Below are positions 46,163 to 58,016 of a DNA stretch of 64,000 bases, one piece after another. The translations under genes were made by a program, and so were the position numbers. The notes under the pieces were generated by a model. It was not told the origin of the DNA, searched no databases, and saw only the letters and a program-made list of their open reading frames with translations. The DNA comes from Crotalaria pallida (taxonomy: Eukaryota > Streptophyta > Magnoliopsida > Fabales > Fabaceae): contig CM075655.1 of the NCBI GenBank assembly GCA_037953625.1, forward strand, positions 20,726,001 to 20,790,000, written 5' to 3'. Every line of letters begins with the position of its first letter. Position 1 is the stretch's first letter.

Positions 46163-46941
46163 TAAAAAGAAAGAGGAACGATATGATTATCGTATAAATT
46201 ATAATAAATTAGCGCTGGCGCACTATGCCCGGCGCCGGCCCACGTAACTCATGTTGGGCATTCACCACGAAGGATTATGGGGTTGGCGGCGAATCTTCTC
46301 TTTCTTCTTCTGCGGTTGTTTCCCCTTCGAACGATGCGATAGTCTTTGATGTTTCTTCAACTGTTGCATTGTCGCAAAATAACTTGGAGGATCGCAACGG
46401 CTACACACATACGTGAAGCTGGGCCGAGAGGCCCTGTGATCAAATTCTTCGACGCCGCCGCTAGCCATGGCTCGACGTGAGAAGCGTGAGAACCCGAGGT
46501 GTGTGTGAGAAGATCAATAGGAGATGGAGTGTCGAAAATTACTATGATGAAGCATAAGATGGGCACAGTGTGCGAATGAAAATGAAGTGATTGATGAAGA
46601 AGATGATGTCAATTCGTGGTGTAGGGATGGGGAGACTATGGGAGGGTAGTTGGTCATTAGTTTTTTTATTAAGGTTATTTTAGGTATATGTAAAATAATA
46701 TCAAAATGGGGTATTTTGGGTATATAAAAATTAATATTAGATCAGGGCTATTTTGGGTAAATCAAATTACAAATAAAAATAATATTTTTAATTAAATATT
46801 TTAGGGATCAAATTGCAAAATTTATAAATCAAAAACATACCCCGCTGACATGGCAAAGAAGAACACATGTCAAATATCTATTGGTCCATGTCAAAAGGAT
46901 ACCAAAGTCCTCTCATCTCAGAGGGTTCACAAGTAAAATCC
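45546..46941. mobile_element. Pack-MULE candidate with ~410 bp inverted termini
   Basis: The left arm 45546-45960 and right arm 46520-46941 are inverted and about 90 percent alike by eye (shared: CCTTTTGACATGGACCAATA, GATATTTGACATG, AATTTTGCAATTTGATCCCT, CACACTGTGCCCATCTTATG). Flanks read TTTTTTTAT on the left and TTTTTATTT on the right, so a nine-base duplication is possible but ambiguous in T-rich DNA. There is no transposase. The centre carries a C2H2 zinc-finger-like frame. Confidence 0.75.
46262..46468 (-). pseudogene. C2H2 zinc-finger-like fragment captured in the element
   Basis: The 68-residue frame contains YVCSRCDPPSYFATMQQLKK followed by HQRLSH, a C-x2-C ... H-x4-H arrangement with the expected hydrophobic residues, then a Lys/Gln-rich tail (RSKGKQPQKKKEKIRRQ). 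It begins MASGGVEEFDHRASRPSF. The parent gene is not identified. It could be a short intact ORF, but its position between transposon arms suggests capture. Confidence 0.5.
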
Positions 46942-47106
46942 TTTTTATTTATGAGATTTTTTAAAATGTGTCATTGATGTAACAACCCAACTTACCGGCT
47001 CTCATAATTACTATTAATTGTGTAATAAGTTTTTTTTCTCTTTTCTAACAATAATAAATACTAACACATCATCAAGGCAATTTTAGTTCCAAACTTTTGT
47101 AATATA
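46942..47106. other. Short intergenic spacer
   Basis: AT-rich; nothing recognised. Confidence 0.5.
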
Positions 47107-47375
47107 CTCCCTCCGGTCTTATTTATAAGCAAAAAAAAATATTTCATTAATGGTCTTAAATATAAGTAAAAATTAACCAACTTTCTATACTCAATACAAC
47201 CATTCTTAAAATATTCTTACAAAGTGGTTATAACATTTAATTTTTGTTTCATTCCCAATGCAAGTTTCCGAAAGTAGTCAATTTTTCTATGAATTTGAGA
47301 AAATTAAATGCACCCAACTAACTTTCTTAATACATGTGAAATTAGTTTTTTTTCCTTAAAAATAATCGGAGGGAG
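47107..47375. mobile_element. Stowaway-type MITE, perfect TA duplication
   Basis: Termini CTCCCTCCGGTCTTATTTAT and TTAAAAATAATCGGAGGGAG are flanked by TA. It is 269 bp. Confidence 0.9.
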
Positions 47376-47869
47376 TATATTACATTATTTCTTTTTACAT
47401 CATGAGATTCCTCTCTCATATTTAACATCAACCATAAACACAACATATAAACAACTGAGACAAGTAGAGAATATGTAGTATAACATCCCGAATTTTTGGA
47501 GTTTTCTAGACTCATTTAGAAGTCATGGGAAAAAATAAGAATAAGAATAAGAATAGTAAAATACAATTAATTTTAAATAATTATTGATTAAGTGCTAAGA
47601 AAGAATAAAAGTTAATTTTTCAGGTATTAAGAAATGATTTAAATTAATGATATAAATATTTTATTTGTGTATGACTACTTCATGTTCTTAAGTATTAAGA
47701 AAAGAGAATAATTAATAAATGTGGTTACTTAAAAAGTAAAGAAAAGGATTTGAGTGATAGAAAATTAATAATTGGATTCCATAAATATTAAGGAAGTAAA
47801 ATAGAATAATTAAAAGGGTTTTGTTTACATGTACTTTCTCATTATCAAGAAAGATCATGTATTGTCTCG

Positions 47870-49791
47870 TAATTTTCGCTCGGAGGTTGAGGCAATATTT
47901 CCAAAGTCACAGGATCATAGTTCAAACTACTCAACCACTGAGGCAGATCCTCCACAAACCAGATTTGGTCGGGCGAATGGTGTCCTAGTCCATCGAATTG
48001 TCAGAATTCGACATCGTTTACGAACCGAGGAGAGCAATGAAGTCCCAGGTGTTGGCAGATTTTTTTTCTGAGTTTACCGAGCCGTTGACGAGCTCGAATT
48101 CCTGTTCATGGTTGGTTTATATGGACGGGTCAAGCAACAAGAAAGGGGCAGGAACATGTATTATTGTTGAAAACGTGGACAACCTCAATATCGAATATTC
48201 ATTGAAGTTCGAATTTCAAACTTCGAACAATCAGGTGGAGTACGAGACAGTCCTAGCAGGACTCAAGATGGTTCTGGAGTTGGGTGCTACGCAAGTAAAA
48301 GTGTTCAGCAATTCTCAGCTAGTCGTCTCCCAAGTTAAAGGACAGTATCAAGCCAAGGAGTTCATCCTTCAAAAATACCTTGAAGAAGTAAGGCGTTTAA
48401 TCTCGAACTTCTCAGAATTTGACATTTCTCATATCCCAAGAGATTCAAACGCCCGAGCCGACATATTGTCTAAACTTGCAAGCACAAAGGGGTCAGAGAA
48501 TAAAAAGACTCTGATCCAAGAGACTATTCTTGAACCAAGCGTGGTCCTGGTTGTGTCTCTGTCTCCTTCCTGGATGAGCTCGATCTTAACTTATCTTCAA
48601 CATGGTTTTGTTCCTCAAGACCAAGCAGAAGCTCGTAAGCTGGTTCGAAGGTCGGCACAATATACAATTGTTGATGGAGTCCTCTATAAACGAGGATTCG
48701 GTTCACCCATGCTCAGGTATGTGGATCCTTCCCAGGACGAGGAAATCGTTGTAGAAATTCACGGTGGAATTTGCAGCCACCACATGGGCAGTAAATCATT
48801 GGCTCGTCAGGTAATCCGAGCAGGCTATTTCTAGCCTACCTTGCAAAGGGATGCTATGGACCATGTTATGAAATGCGTGCAATGCCAGTTTCACAGTGAT
48901 GTTTATCAACGCCCAACTGAAGAGTTACATTCCCTCGGAGCCCCGTGGGGGATGAATATCATCGGCAAATTTCCTACTGCCCCGGGACAATTGAAGTACG
49001 TTGTGGTTGCAATCGATTACTTCACCAAGTGGATAGAAGCAGCCCCATTGGCTAAGATCACGACTGCTCGGATCCATAAATTTTTCATGAAAGAAGTAGT
49101 CTCGCAGTTCGGAGTTCCTCATTCGATCGTTACCGATAATGGATCGCAGTTTACTGCCACACACTTTCAAGAACTCGCTGTTGACTTGGGAATCACCCAT
49201 TACTTTAGCTCAGTAGAACACCCGCAAACTAATGGATTGGCCGAAGCAGCCAACAAATCAATCCTTGAAGGTATCAAGAAGAAGCTCGACAATGTTGCTA
49301 GCACCTGGGCTGACAAACTACCGAGCGTTCTTTGGTCTCACCGAACGACCATACACTCCTCCATTAGGGAAACTCCTTTTCGATTGACTTACGGCTAAGT
49401 CGCAGTCATACCGATCGAAAAAAGGATCCCTACCTTCAGGATACAAGAACGCTCCTCGGTAGTAAATGAAGCTCTTATCTAGGATGAACTAGTGCTTGCC
49501 GAGGAAATACGAGAGGCGGCGACAGCTGATGAAAAGAAAGGAAAGGAAAGGCAAGCGCGGGACTACAACAAAAAGATCCGGTCACGAAGTTTCGAAGTGG
49601 GTGACATAGTCCTGCGACGAGCAGATATTGACAGAGGAAATTCAGGAGTTGGCAAGCTTGGCCAAAACTGGGAAGGACCTTACAAAGTCAAATCCAAGTC
49701 AGGATCAGGAGGTTATAGGTTGGAAACCCTCTCAGGCACGGAAATCAATAACAGCTGGAACGCGGTCAAGCTCCGAGCATATTACAGCTAA
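47870..49791 (+). pseudogene. Tat pol remnant: RT end, RNase H, integrase
   Basis: RNase H reads VYMDGSSNKKGAG, QVEYETVLAGLKM, FSNSQLVVSQVKG and SNARADILSKLAS; the third acidic position is Asn (SNS, usually SDS), so it is probably inactive. Integrase has a C-x2-C finger (MKCVQCQF), core VVAIDYFTKWIEA, TDNGSQFTA and HPQTNGLAEAANKSIL. The C-terminal tail reads RSFEVGDIVLRRAD then LGQNWEGPYKV. Breaks: a stop near 47980 in the RT/RNase H linker, TAG at 48832-48834 where the family has Trp, TAA at 49396-49398 and TAG near 49480. A one-base shift near 47870 marks the truncated start. The element cannot encode its own enzymes. Confidence 0.88.
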
Positions 49792-50022
49792 GCTTTAAAA
49801 AATTCATTTTTTAAATTTCTTAATTTCAATAAGTAGAATAGGTTAGCATCTTCAAATTCTCGCTCGATTATCGAGCCTTTAGACAGCTCTTATGAGTTCT
49901 TGTTAGGTTACACAGCTCAGACGAGCCTTTGTTAGGAATTATTTCTTGTACATGTTCATCGAGCAATAAAAGTTTACAGGTTTTATCCTAAATCTTTATT
50001 ATTAAACTGTGAAAATACGTAC

Positions 50023-51569
50023 TGCTGGAAATAGGGATAGAATACGCAGCGGAAAATAAAACGAAATACCCTATTTCCAGAACAGGATCCATGCTAGAGA
50101 GCATGATTTGAGATAGGGAATAAAATTACCTTTTGCAGGGAAGAGGAGACCAACGAATCTTATCACGAACGCTTCGTCAATCACGAGCACATCAATGTGT
50201 TGTGCCTCTATTGGTATCCACACGAACAAATTCCCAATTGGAGTCACGTCTCTCTTCTCAATGCTAGCAGAGAAGAGAGAGTCTGTGTATCACTCACTCT
50301 CTGATATGACGGCTAGGATTACCGTTCTGTGTCTCACACATCTAAAAAAAAAACTAAAGCTAATAATATTATTTATAATATTATCAGACCAACTGGTTGG
50401 GCTTTTTTTGAGGAGATAAATTCGAATTTCTATCTTATATGTAGAAGATAAAATCAAATTTATATCTTATACATAAAGATAAAACGAATCATATCTTAAT
50501 CATATTAGAAAGATTTAATTTTATAAAAATACAACTATTGTATTTTTATCAAATGTGATATCTCCAATTTTATCTGGTCTTAGTGTGTGACCCTATAGGT
50601 TCCTGTAACGTTGGCAGTAATGTCAAAATCACATTTTAACTTTACAAGCAATGAGTGGTATCTAGCAACACATAATTGCTACCCAAGTGACAGGAATGTC
50701 TGTGATTTGACTAAACCTTTTACTGTGACCAATGAACATGTGTAAGTTTAATCCCTTTGTCCAAATATCATAATTACACTCATGGCATGGAACGTGTCAC
50801 CCATGAAAAGTGTAACCTATGGTTTCTTGATCCCTGAGTAGACGCGTCTAAACAAGTCTCGTCAATATCTTATACTGGTTGTCTTGAGTATGGCCATACA
50901 TTTCACCGTCTCACTCAATCAAGGGGCCCAGAGATATAATTCCTATTGATAAGGAAGGACAAATCCCATCTACGTCACTCACATCCCTCTACATGATTTG
51001 TCATATACCCGACTACAACTGTTATGATCACCTGGTTAAAGATGACGTTTGATTGCGTGAAAGCATATAATTCCTCATGTTGGGAACCATAGCGACTTCA
51101 GGTCGAAGGACCATGTACACCATTGTCACTATGAGAATCGCTTATGACACTCACTTAATAACCCATGTAGCATTCTCATGGCGGGTCAATCCAGTACACA
51201 ATTGTCCCAATGTGTACTTACGTGAAGACTTGATATCCCATATCCATGACCGGTGAGATACAGTCATCAGTCTGCCACATACTAGTCTCGATGTATTATA
51301 GTTGTCCTTATTAACTATAATACTCGACTAGGGAATCTTTAAGGATAATTATCAATCAATAAGATCTCACTATCAAGTCAGGTACTTGATATTCTTATGA
51401 CATTGAACTTATAATCCTAAGGACTTTATTACATCTATTTTAATTAAACAATTAAAGCATTAATATAATAAATGAAATGCCTCATTATTATTAATAGTAA
51501 TAGTCCATAAACATGAAATAAGTACAAGTAAAAGAAAAAATATGATTGCCACTAGGGCACTCTCCAACA
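50023..51569 (-). mobile_element. Copia-type solo LTR, minus strand, in the Tat element
   Basis: On the minus strand it starts TGTTGGAGAGTGCCCTAGTG at 51569 and ends CCCTATTTCCAGCA at 50023, with TTTCCGCTGCGTATTC near the end, all usual for long Ty1/copia LTRs (SIRE or Angela like). Flanks on plus are CGTAC and CGTAT, a duplication with one mismatch. It is 1547 bp with no Pol. Confidence 0.8.
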
Positions 51570-52042
51570 CGTATGACTCATTTCGTTTGGCTATCTACCG
51601 AGCGAAATCGAGAACTTCTAACAGCTCTTTTCATGAGTTTATAACATGGTACTTATAGAACACCCGATCCTAGGAGCATCACGCTCCTTGCATCGCGGTC
51701 CGAGGATCCCACTTCGGTTAAAGTTGGTGATCCGAGTTCTAATTCATAGGTTTAAGTTCAATAATCACGAACTATTAAAAACACTTGTTCCACGACAAGT
51801 AAACATGACCATAAAACGCTTGTATAACAACGAGCAAAAAGAAGAACGAGCAAAATGTCTATGTAAAAAACACTTGTTTAACAACAAGTAAAGACGCTCG
51901 AACAATGACGAGCCAAAATAATATAAACGAGCAAAAGTATTTGCATACACTGCAAGAACTAAATGAGCAATAAAAGCAGTGTTCATAAAGTCAGTAACAG
52001 AAATCAGCAACAGTCAAAAAATGGCTACCCAACATAAGGGAA

Positions 52043-54343
52043 TTACGCCTCATCATCAGTTAGAATAATATTGGAATCATCAAAAGTCGGGCCTTCAGCG
52101 AGGTCGGTGAGTGGGTTCGGCAAGTCCTCATTGTCCAGATTCACTTCCTCATTAGACGAGAGGTCCACAATATTACCCTCTTTGACGTCATGAAATGGGT
52201 GAACACTGACCACCCTTAACTTAATGGCATAATTCAGAACCTGAATTTGTTTAACAGTCGAGACAAATGCGTCGTCAACGCCTTTCTCCCAGTTGTAGAA
52301 GTTCTTCGCAGCTTTCTTCTTATATTCAAGCGCTCTTCCTTTAATTTTTTCCAAAGAGGTAGTAAGCCTCTCCTGGTCAACATTCAGCTCGTCATTTTGC
52401 TGACGAGCCACCTGCAGAGCTTTCTCCACCTCCTTCTTCCCCCCCTCAGCAGCCTTTTGAGAGGTCTTCAGAGCATACCTCTCCTTTACAACCTCACCGT
52501 TATCTGCGTTCAAGTTTTCCAGCTCGGTCCACTCATTTGTCAAGCTGGCCTCCTTTGCAGCATAAAGGCCCCGAACTTCTTTCTGCTCAGCATTTAAACC
52601 GATGAACAGGTCCTCCGAGTGTTGGGACATATAATGAGTCAAACTGGCCCCTCGGAGAAGGGCCTTGGTCAGAATCTGAGTATGATTCACCCACTCAGAA
52701 GCTGAGAGCCGAGCATACCTATGGTGATCAGCCTCCGAGCAAATGAAGTTGGGATATTTTTCATCTAGCTTTCTATCCCACACCGAGCTAACCTCATCAA
52801 TTTCTTGCTCGGCTTGAGGGACTTCAGGAGCTGCTCCCCCGGTGATGGTTCCTTTGCCAATTTTTTACTTCCCCTTATCCAAACGGGGACGTCTGACTAG
52901 AGGCGTAGAAGGAGAAAAAACTTTCCCACTTGAGGCCGGGGATGCAGCAACGGTAACGGCTATGGTAGCCACTAGACGTGGCGAGCCACCAAGGGGAGAA
53001 GGAGAGGGAGTAGGAGTGCTCGGAGCTGAAGATTCTGAGGCTGCACTAGTGGCGGGGGCCTTTCTTTTCTTGCTACCCTTCATCAGCTCGACCATTCGCG
53101 CATCCATGATACCTGCAAAAACCGAAAGCTCATCAGACACTTAAAATAAATTCACAAGCATACAATAGAATAATTTACAACACAAGTACTATACCGAGCT
53201 GAGGGATATCACCAGCAGAGGGGAGATTCACTATCTCCTTAGTTTCTATTGGCCCCTTTTTAATCAAGTAGTCTTGAAATTCTCGGAACGTTCTCTTTTC
53301 AAACTCAAATAAATCCTTCCACTCCGTGCTGTAAGATTTGATCCTATGGCAGAAGAAATGCTCGGTCCATTGTAAGGGAAACCGAGGTACTGGGCGATTC
53401 TCACCAGCCCTCATAAACCAGCAATCTCCGTTTCCAACGAAGTTGTATTTGAAAAAGAAAGGTTCAAAGGTCTTCCATGATTCTGAATATTTTGTGAGCA
53501 AGGGATAGTCGTTACGGGCCTTTAATGACACCTTGGGCCGTTGGGTTGACCCTTTTTCAAACGCGTTTTCCTGGGGAGCAAACAAGTAGAAGAAAATCAG
53601 AATGGTGTAAGCCCAATCCATTGTTGTGCATACTTGCTAGAAAGCTTGGACGAAAGCCCATGCGTTAGGGTGCAATTGCGAAGAAGCAACCTTCAGCGTA
53701 TTCAAAACATCCATCTCAAAATTGGAAAAGGGCATCCTTACGCCGAACTGCGTTACTACTTCTTCATAAAAGTAGAAACTTGTACTCTCCGTCGGACTAC
53801 GTGTGCCGATTCTTTCATTTACTCCCAGTGGAGTGACCGTGTATGAATTCCCAGGTCGGTCACCAAGGCACAACAATAAAATGGCCCTAGTTTGTTCAAC
53901 AGATTATGCAGTTGTAAGTTCAGAAGAGGTGGCCACAACCTCACGGTCAACCCATTCATATTCAGCATTGTTAAGAGGCAAGGGAAATAGCTTGGGATTT
54001 GAGACACACTTTCGCACCATACCTAAGGAAAATGAGGCACACTCGAAGTCAGTATTAGCATAAAACGTGGCTATGTTAAGCTAATAGCTATTTATATTAC
54101 CAATTGGGGAGCACCTCCCTCGAACAAACTCGACAGAACCTCCCCAAATGAAGCTGTCGTACCTCTCCGTGGCCTCCTTAACCTCGCTCGCTCGACTCTC
54201 TCGGCAATCCTATAGGATAACACCTCTTGCCTCGATTCCACCAGATCCCTCGGATAATAAATCGCTAACGGCTTAACACTGGTACTTTGATCGTCTCTCT
54301 TGCTCGGAAAAGGCGAACTGGAGTTCATCGATTCCTCACTCAT
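52043..54343 (-). pseudogene. Antisense accessory ORF of the Tat element
   Basis: Read on the minus strand: a first exon MSEESMNSSSPFPSKRDDQS... ending PQLV at a good donor (CAATTG|GTAATA, about 54102); then a second part with VVTQFGVRMPFSNFEMDVLN, WAFVQAF and, after a TAG at 53639-53637, FFYLFAPQENAFEKG and KTFEPFFFKYNFVG; then KKRKAPATSAASESSAPSTP; and after a TAA at 52867-52865 a long helical, probably coiled-coil part (LTNEWTELENLNADNGEV, QQNDELNVDQERL) with an acidic end. The middle resembles the 'putative gypsy type transposon' domain (PF04195) as I remember it. The two stops fall in one frame. Its role in the element is not known. Confidence 0.7.
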
Positions 54344-55238
54344 CTTACCCCCCCAACATAAAAAATCACGGTTCCAAGGGTTTCAAGGAATCCCGAAGGG
54401 TGTGGACAGTGAATATCCCAGGAGTGCAGAAACTCAAAAATCGCAACGATAACTACAATAATCACCCAGCAAGGCAAAAAAGTTTTTAGAGAAGAAGAAT
54501 ATTATTCAGAGGCCAACACAGGTTTTGAGGCAAAAGGGAAAAATGGTTGAAGAAGCGAAAAAGGTTTTCCAAGAACAGAGGAGTATCTAAACATGGTTAT
54601 CGAACAACGTCTAAAGATCATTGAATGCATGCAAACCCAGAAACCAGAAAAAATAACCAGTAATGAAGAACAACATCAAAATCAGTAAAAAGGCAAGTGA
54701 AAGAAGAAGAGTACCTGTATTAGAAGCTGGAACAGAAGCTTTGAAAGTCTTGAAAGGGAAGATGCAGCAAGCGAAAACCGTCAATAAAACCTTGATCGAA
54801 GTCACAAGAACGAAAATCGCAAAGAATGCAAGAGTAAGAAGCCTCTGGAACCACAAGAAGGAGAAAGCGAAATAGTACAATGTAGAAATCAAATGAAATG
54901 AAAATTCAACCGTTCCCTTTTTTCTAAACTTTCCCTCCACTATGAAAATAAGTTGGGCCTAAAAGGTACCGAAGCCCATTACGGAGACTGTTGTACAAAA
55001 AAGACTTTTCGGTTTCGAAATAATCATGACATACCAATTCCCAATGTTAGAAAAGACACGTGGAGGTTGGAGAAAAATCCAAACCTCATTTCTGGGCATA
55101 TGAAAAGACAAGGGCACAAACTATGCTCAACAGCTAGACTCCTCTTCCAGTCAGTCAGATTCAACCGTTCGGTTAACTGCTCGGCTCCCTTTCAAACTCG
55201 GAACAGGCTCAAATCACCTTACCGAGCTCGGGGGCTTA
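54344..55238. other. Tat internal spacer and polypurine tract
   Basis: It contains the antisense ORF promoter side and, at its right end, GAGCTCGGGGGCTTA directly before the LTR. Open frames here are short and probably not coding. Confidence 0.6.
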
Positions 55239-55816
55239 TGTAGTGGACCTGACTTCACTCCAACCGATATAGCTTCACACCGACCAGTTAAACACTGAAT
55301 TAAAGAGCACCACAATCTACTCGGGTTCATATTGCATCGAGCTAGGGACACTTGAGTGAATTACAGGCTTACGGGATCAGGACCGAGCACAAGATCTTCA
55401 TCCTTATCAGAACCAGCTACGGTCCCAACGGCCTAACCATCGCTCCTATATTCCTGCACAGCTCGATAATCCATGGGATAAAAGCTAGTGTTCATCCGTT
55501 ATAGGATTTACAAAGGTTATCTTATCAGCACCTTTACTAATCCTATTCAAACACTTCCTATTCACGGGCCTTATTAGAAAGCCCAGAGATACACGTATCA
55601 GGTAATCCCCTATAAGAACCATCATGCTATGGGGGCTAAGGTACGTTCGCTCCATCCCTAAGTTGACACAATCACACACTTTGTTGACTAGGGAGACCCT
55701 GATTATCCAAACTGGATATTCAGAAATCCTACGAAGTCTTACAGCAAGACTCGATTGGGATCAGACCTTTGGTTCGTTCTATAACCATAAGGTTGTTCTC
55801 AATCCAGAGCACGACA
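55239..55816 (+). mobile_element. 3' LTR of the Tat element
   Basis: It starts TGTAGTGGACCTGACTTC after the polypurine tract and probably ends GAGCACGACA (578 bp). Its last 200 bases match the solo LTR at 39.9-40.45 kb. Confidence 0.7.
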
Positions 55817-56014
55817 ATGACTAAACTAACTATTAATTTAGAAACATAGAAAATGAGAAATGAATAAGGCATAGGTTGTATATGATGATGGAATTGAATA
55901 TGTTTTCAATAAATGATTAATGGTGGAATTGATTATGAAAATGGATGCAATGAAATCATATAAATATGAATTTGTGTTGAATGATGGTATGACTATGTAT
56001 TTTATAGATTGATA

Positions 56015-56289
56015 CTCCATCTGGTCCTATTTATAAGACCTTTTTGGGGTTTTTAATTTGGTCCTATTTATAAGACCCCATTTCAATTTTCAATAACATT
56101 TAATTACTTTTTTTTTCCACAAACACCCCTATTAACTCTACACTTTTTAGAGTTCCAATAATAATTATAGGGCAGTTTTGAAAAAGTATATCACATTTTC
56201 ACATTTCTAATGTCACTAACAAATTTAATCATTTTCCTTGGTTGGAGTGAAAAATCCCAAAAGTGTCTTATAAATAGGACCAGAGGGAG
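56015..56289. mobile_element. Stowaway-type MITE, perfect TA duplication
   Basis: Termini CTCCATCTGGTCCTATTTAT and ATAAATAGGACCAGAGGGAG are flanked by TA. It is 275 bp and lies in the host LTR. Confidence 0.9.
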
Positions 56290-56622
56290 TAATTGTCTAT
56301 GTGAGATGATCTAAGAAAAGGAAATAAATATAAATGAATAAAACGACATGAATAAGGATTGAATGAGTATAAATTGTATTTTTATATTTTGAAAAATTAT
56401 AATCGCATAAGGAATGCCAATCAATGAGACCATTAATTTATAATTTGAATCATGCCTTGAATAGGTTAATCCATTTGATAAACTATTGAATGTTTACATG
56501 AATGATTATATATTAGCATGGAAATAGTGAATTATATAGGTGCAACGCGATCCTCAGACATCGAAAATGGATTTATGATTGATAAAATGGACCAAATAAC
56601 AGTTTATACACATTTTGTCATT

Positions 56623-56657
56623 TGTAACCGGTTACAGGACAAGCTTAACCGGTTACA
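56623..56657. repeat. AACCGGTT palindromes
   Basis: TGTAACCGGTTACA (56623-56636) is a perfect 14 bp palindrome; a second TTAACCGGTTAC follows at about 56645. Confidence 0.9.
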
Positions 56658-57018
56658 CAGTGTAAAATTACGCTAATTTGACCATGAATGACTATAAAAT
56701 GAAAGATTATGATCGTCTTGTTTGTTATGACCTATTATATGCTAATTATATTCAAATGTTATTCCCTTTTTTTTAGTAAATGACTCACTCCCGGTGTTAC
56801 TAATTTTAGGTTATAAAACCAATGTTTATCCGAGCGAAGGCGGGAACAAAGAACTGTATATGAAGATTGTATTTGGTACATATGTAAACCTCAATGTTTT
56901 GACTAATTTGTATAAAATCCCTTTTGAAAAATCAATAAAAGTACCAATTTTTATCTGCTATGACCAATATTTTTGTAAATGTATTCCAATTACACTGTTA
57001 ATAAATTGAGGTGTTATA

Positions 57019-58016
57019 TGTATGCCTACGATCGATGATTCAACACGTTGAACGGTCAAGCGGTCTTGAGACAATCAAAAGGAATCTAACGGAGATACAA
57101 AGATAACACTACATGCATCGATCAAATAAAGGAAGACTACATGAAAGAAAATAAAACGAAAGACATATCTCCAAAGTTCATTTCCACACATGAACTTCAT
57201 AAGAATGGGACATTTATGTCCATCAAATTTGTTAAAGTGGCAATCTAGCAAATCTTTTCCCTAGCCCTTGCCAACTAACTTTTGAGCAACTAGTGCATAA
57301 GATTGGACTTCGTTGTCTTAGAGATTTGTGTACATGAGAAGGAGAAATAAATACACACTCTTTTTTCTTCGTCGTGATTTTTTCACTTTGGATATTTCTT
57401 GACAAGATTTTTAATGAAGGAGCTTTTAACACGTATATATTGCAAAGAATAGTGTACTTTTTCTCCTTCACTTGAATTTTTATCCCATCATTTTTTTTAA
57501 TCTAGTAAAGTTTTAACAAGGCCTATTCTCTGAAATATGGATATCTGAGGAGTACTGTAAATATCAAACTTAATTTGAATGTCATATAACTTAAGTTGAT
57601 GTTCATTAGGTTTCAACCTAACCAGAGTTGATGTTCATTTGGTTCCAACTAACTTAAGCTAATGACCTTGTAAATAGAGGTCTTATTTCCAACGCAGGGA
57701 TACAACAATTAGAAACAATATTTTATTCTTACCTCATTCTCTTCTATTTACATTATAGTCATGTTATTCTAATTCTTCCTTTTTATTTGTTTTATAACAT
57801 TTTCATTATTTTCGACTTTTAAAAATATTTTTAAAAAAAGAAAAATAACTAATCAAACCAACATTTTTCCAAAATTTTTATTTCTTAGAAATAAAAAATG
57901 TTTTCAAGAAAAGAAAATAGAAAATGAAAATTGGAAATGTTTTCGCAAATCAAACAAACCTAAACAAATTGCAAAATAACTAACATCTATAAAAACCAAA
58001 AACATATTTAAACTTT
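57019..58016. other. AT-rich intergenic DNA without a gene
   Basis: A short repeated phrase (TTGATGTTCATTAGGTT / TTGATGTTCATTTGGTT near 57596 and 57628) is the only structure seen. Confidence 0.5.

Larger units (their letters stand above)
47860..55816 (+). mobile_element. 5'-truncated Tat-lineage Ty3/gypsy element
   Basis: In order: the end of RT (RRLRQYFQSH, TTQPLRQILHKPD; about 47870-47960), an RNase H of the second type, integrase, a 2.3 kb region with antisense ORFs, a polypurine-like tract GAGCTCGGGGGCTTA, and a 3' LTR. Gag, protease, most of RT and the 5' LTR are missing. The presence of an antisense accessory ORF between integrase and 3' LTR is a known trait of the Tat lineage (Grande-like elements). 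A copia solo LTR is nested at 50023-51569. Confidence 0.8.
47479..57018 (+). mobile_element. Tekay-like solo LTR hosting the Tat element
   Basis: The left end TATAACATCCCGAATTTTTG and right end GAGGTGTTATA look like TGTAACATCCC...GGTGTTACA with one transition at each tip. Flanking five-base sequences are TGTAG and TGTAT (one mismatch). The LTR sequence seen is 47479 to about 47860 and 55817-57018; the rest is inserted Tat and copia DNA. The right part holds AACCGGTT palindromes like those in sister LTRs. Confidence 0.55.

Noticed and set aside
46225..46416. Plus-strand ORF across the zinc-finger-like fragment
   Set aside because: The opposite strand carries the C-x2-C/H-x4-H pattern; the plus frame shows no motif.
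52842..53144. Plus-strand Gly/Ala-rich ORF
   Set aside because: Complement of the Ser/Pro/Ala-rich linker of the Tat antisense ORF.
54611..54940. Membrane-protein-like minus-strand ORF
   Set aside because: Phe/Leu-rich translation of an A-rich stretch within the Tat spacer; no start context or family resemblance.
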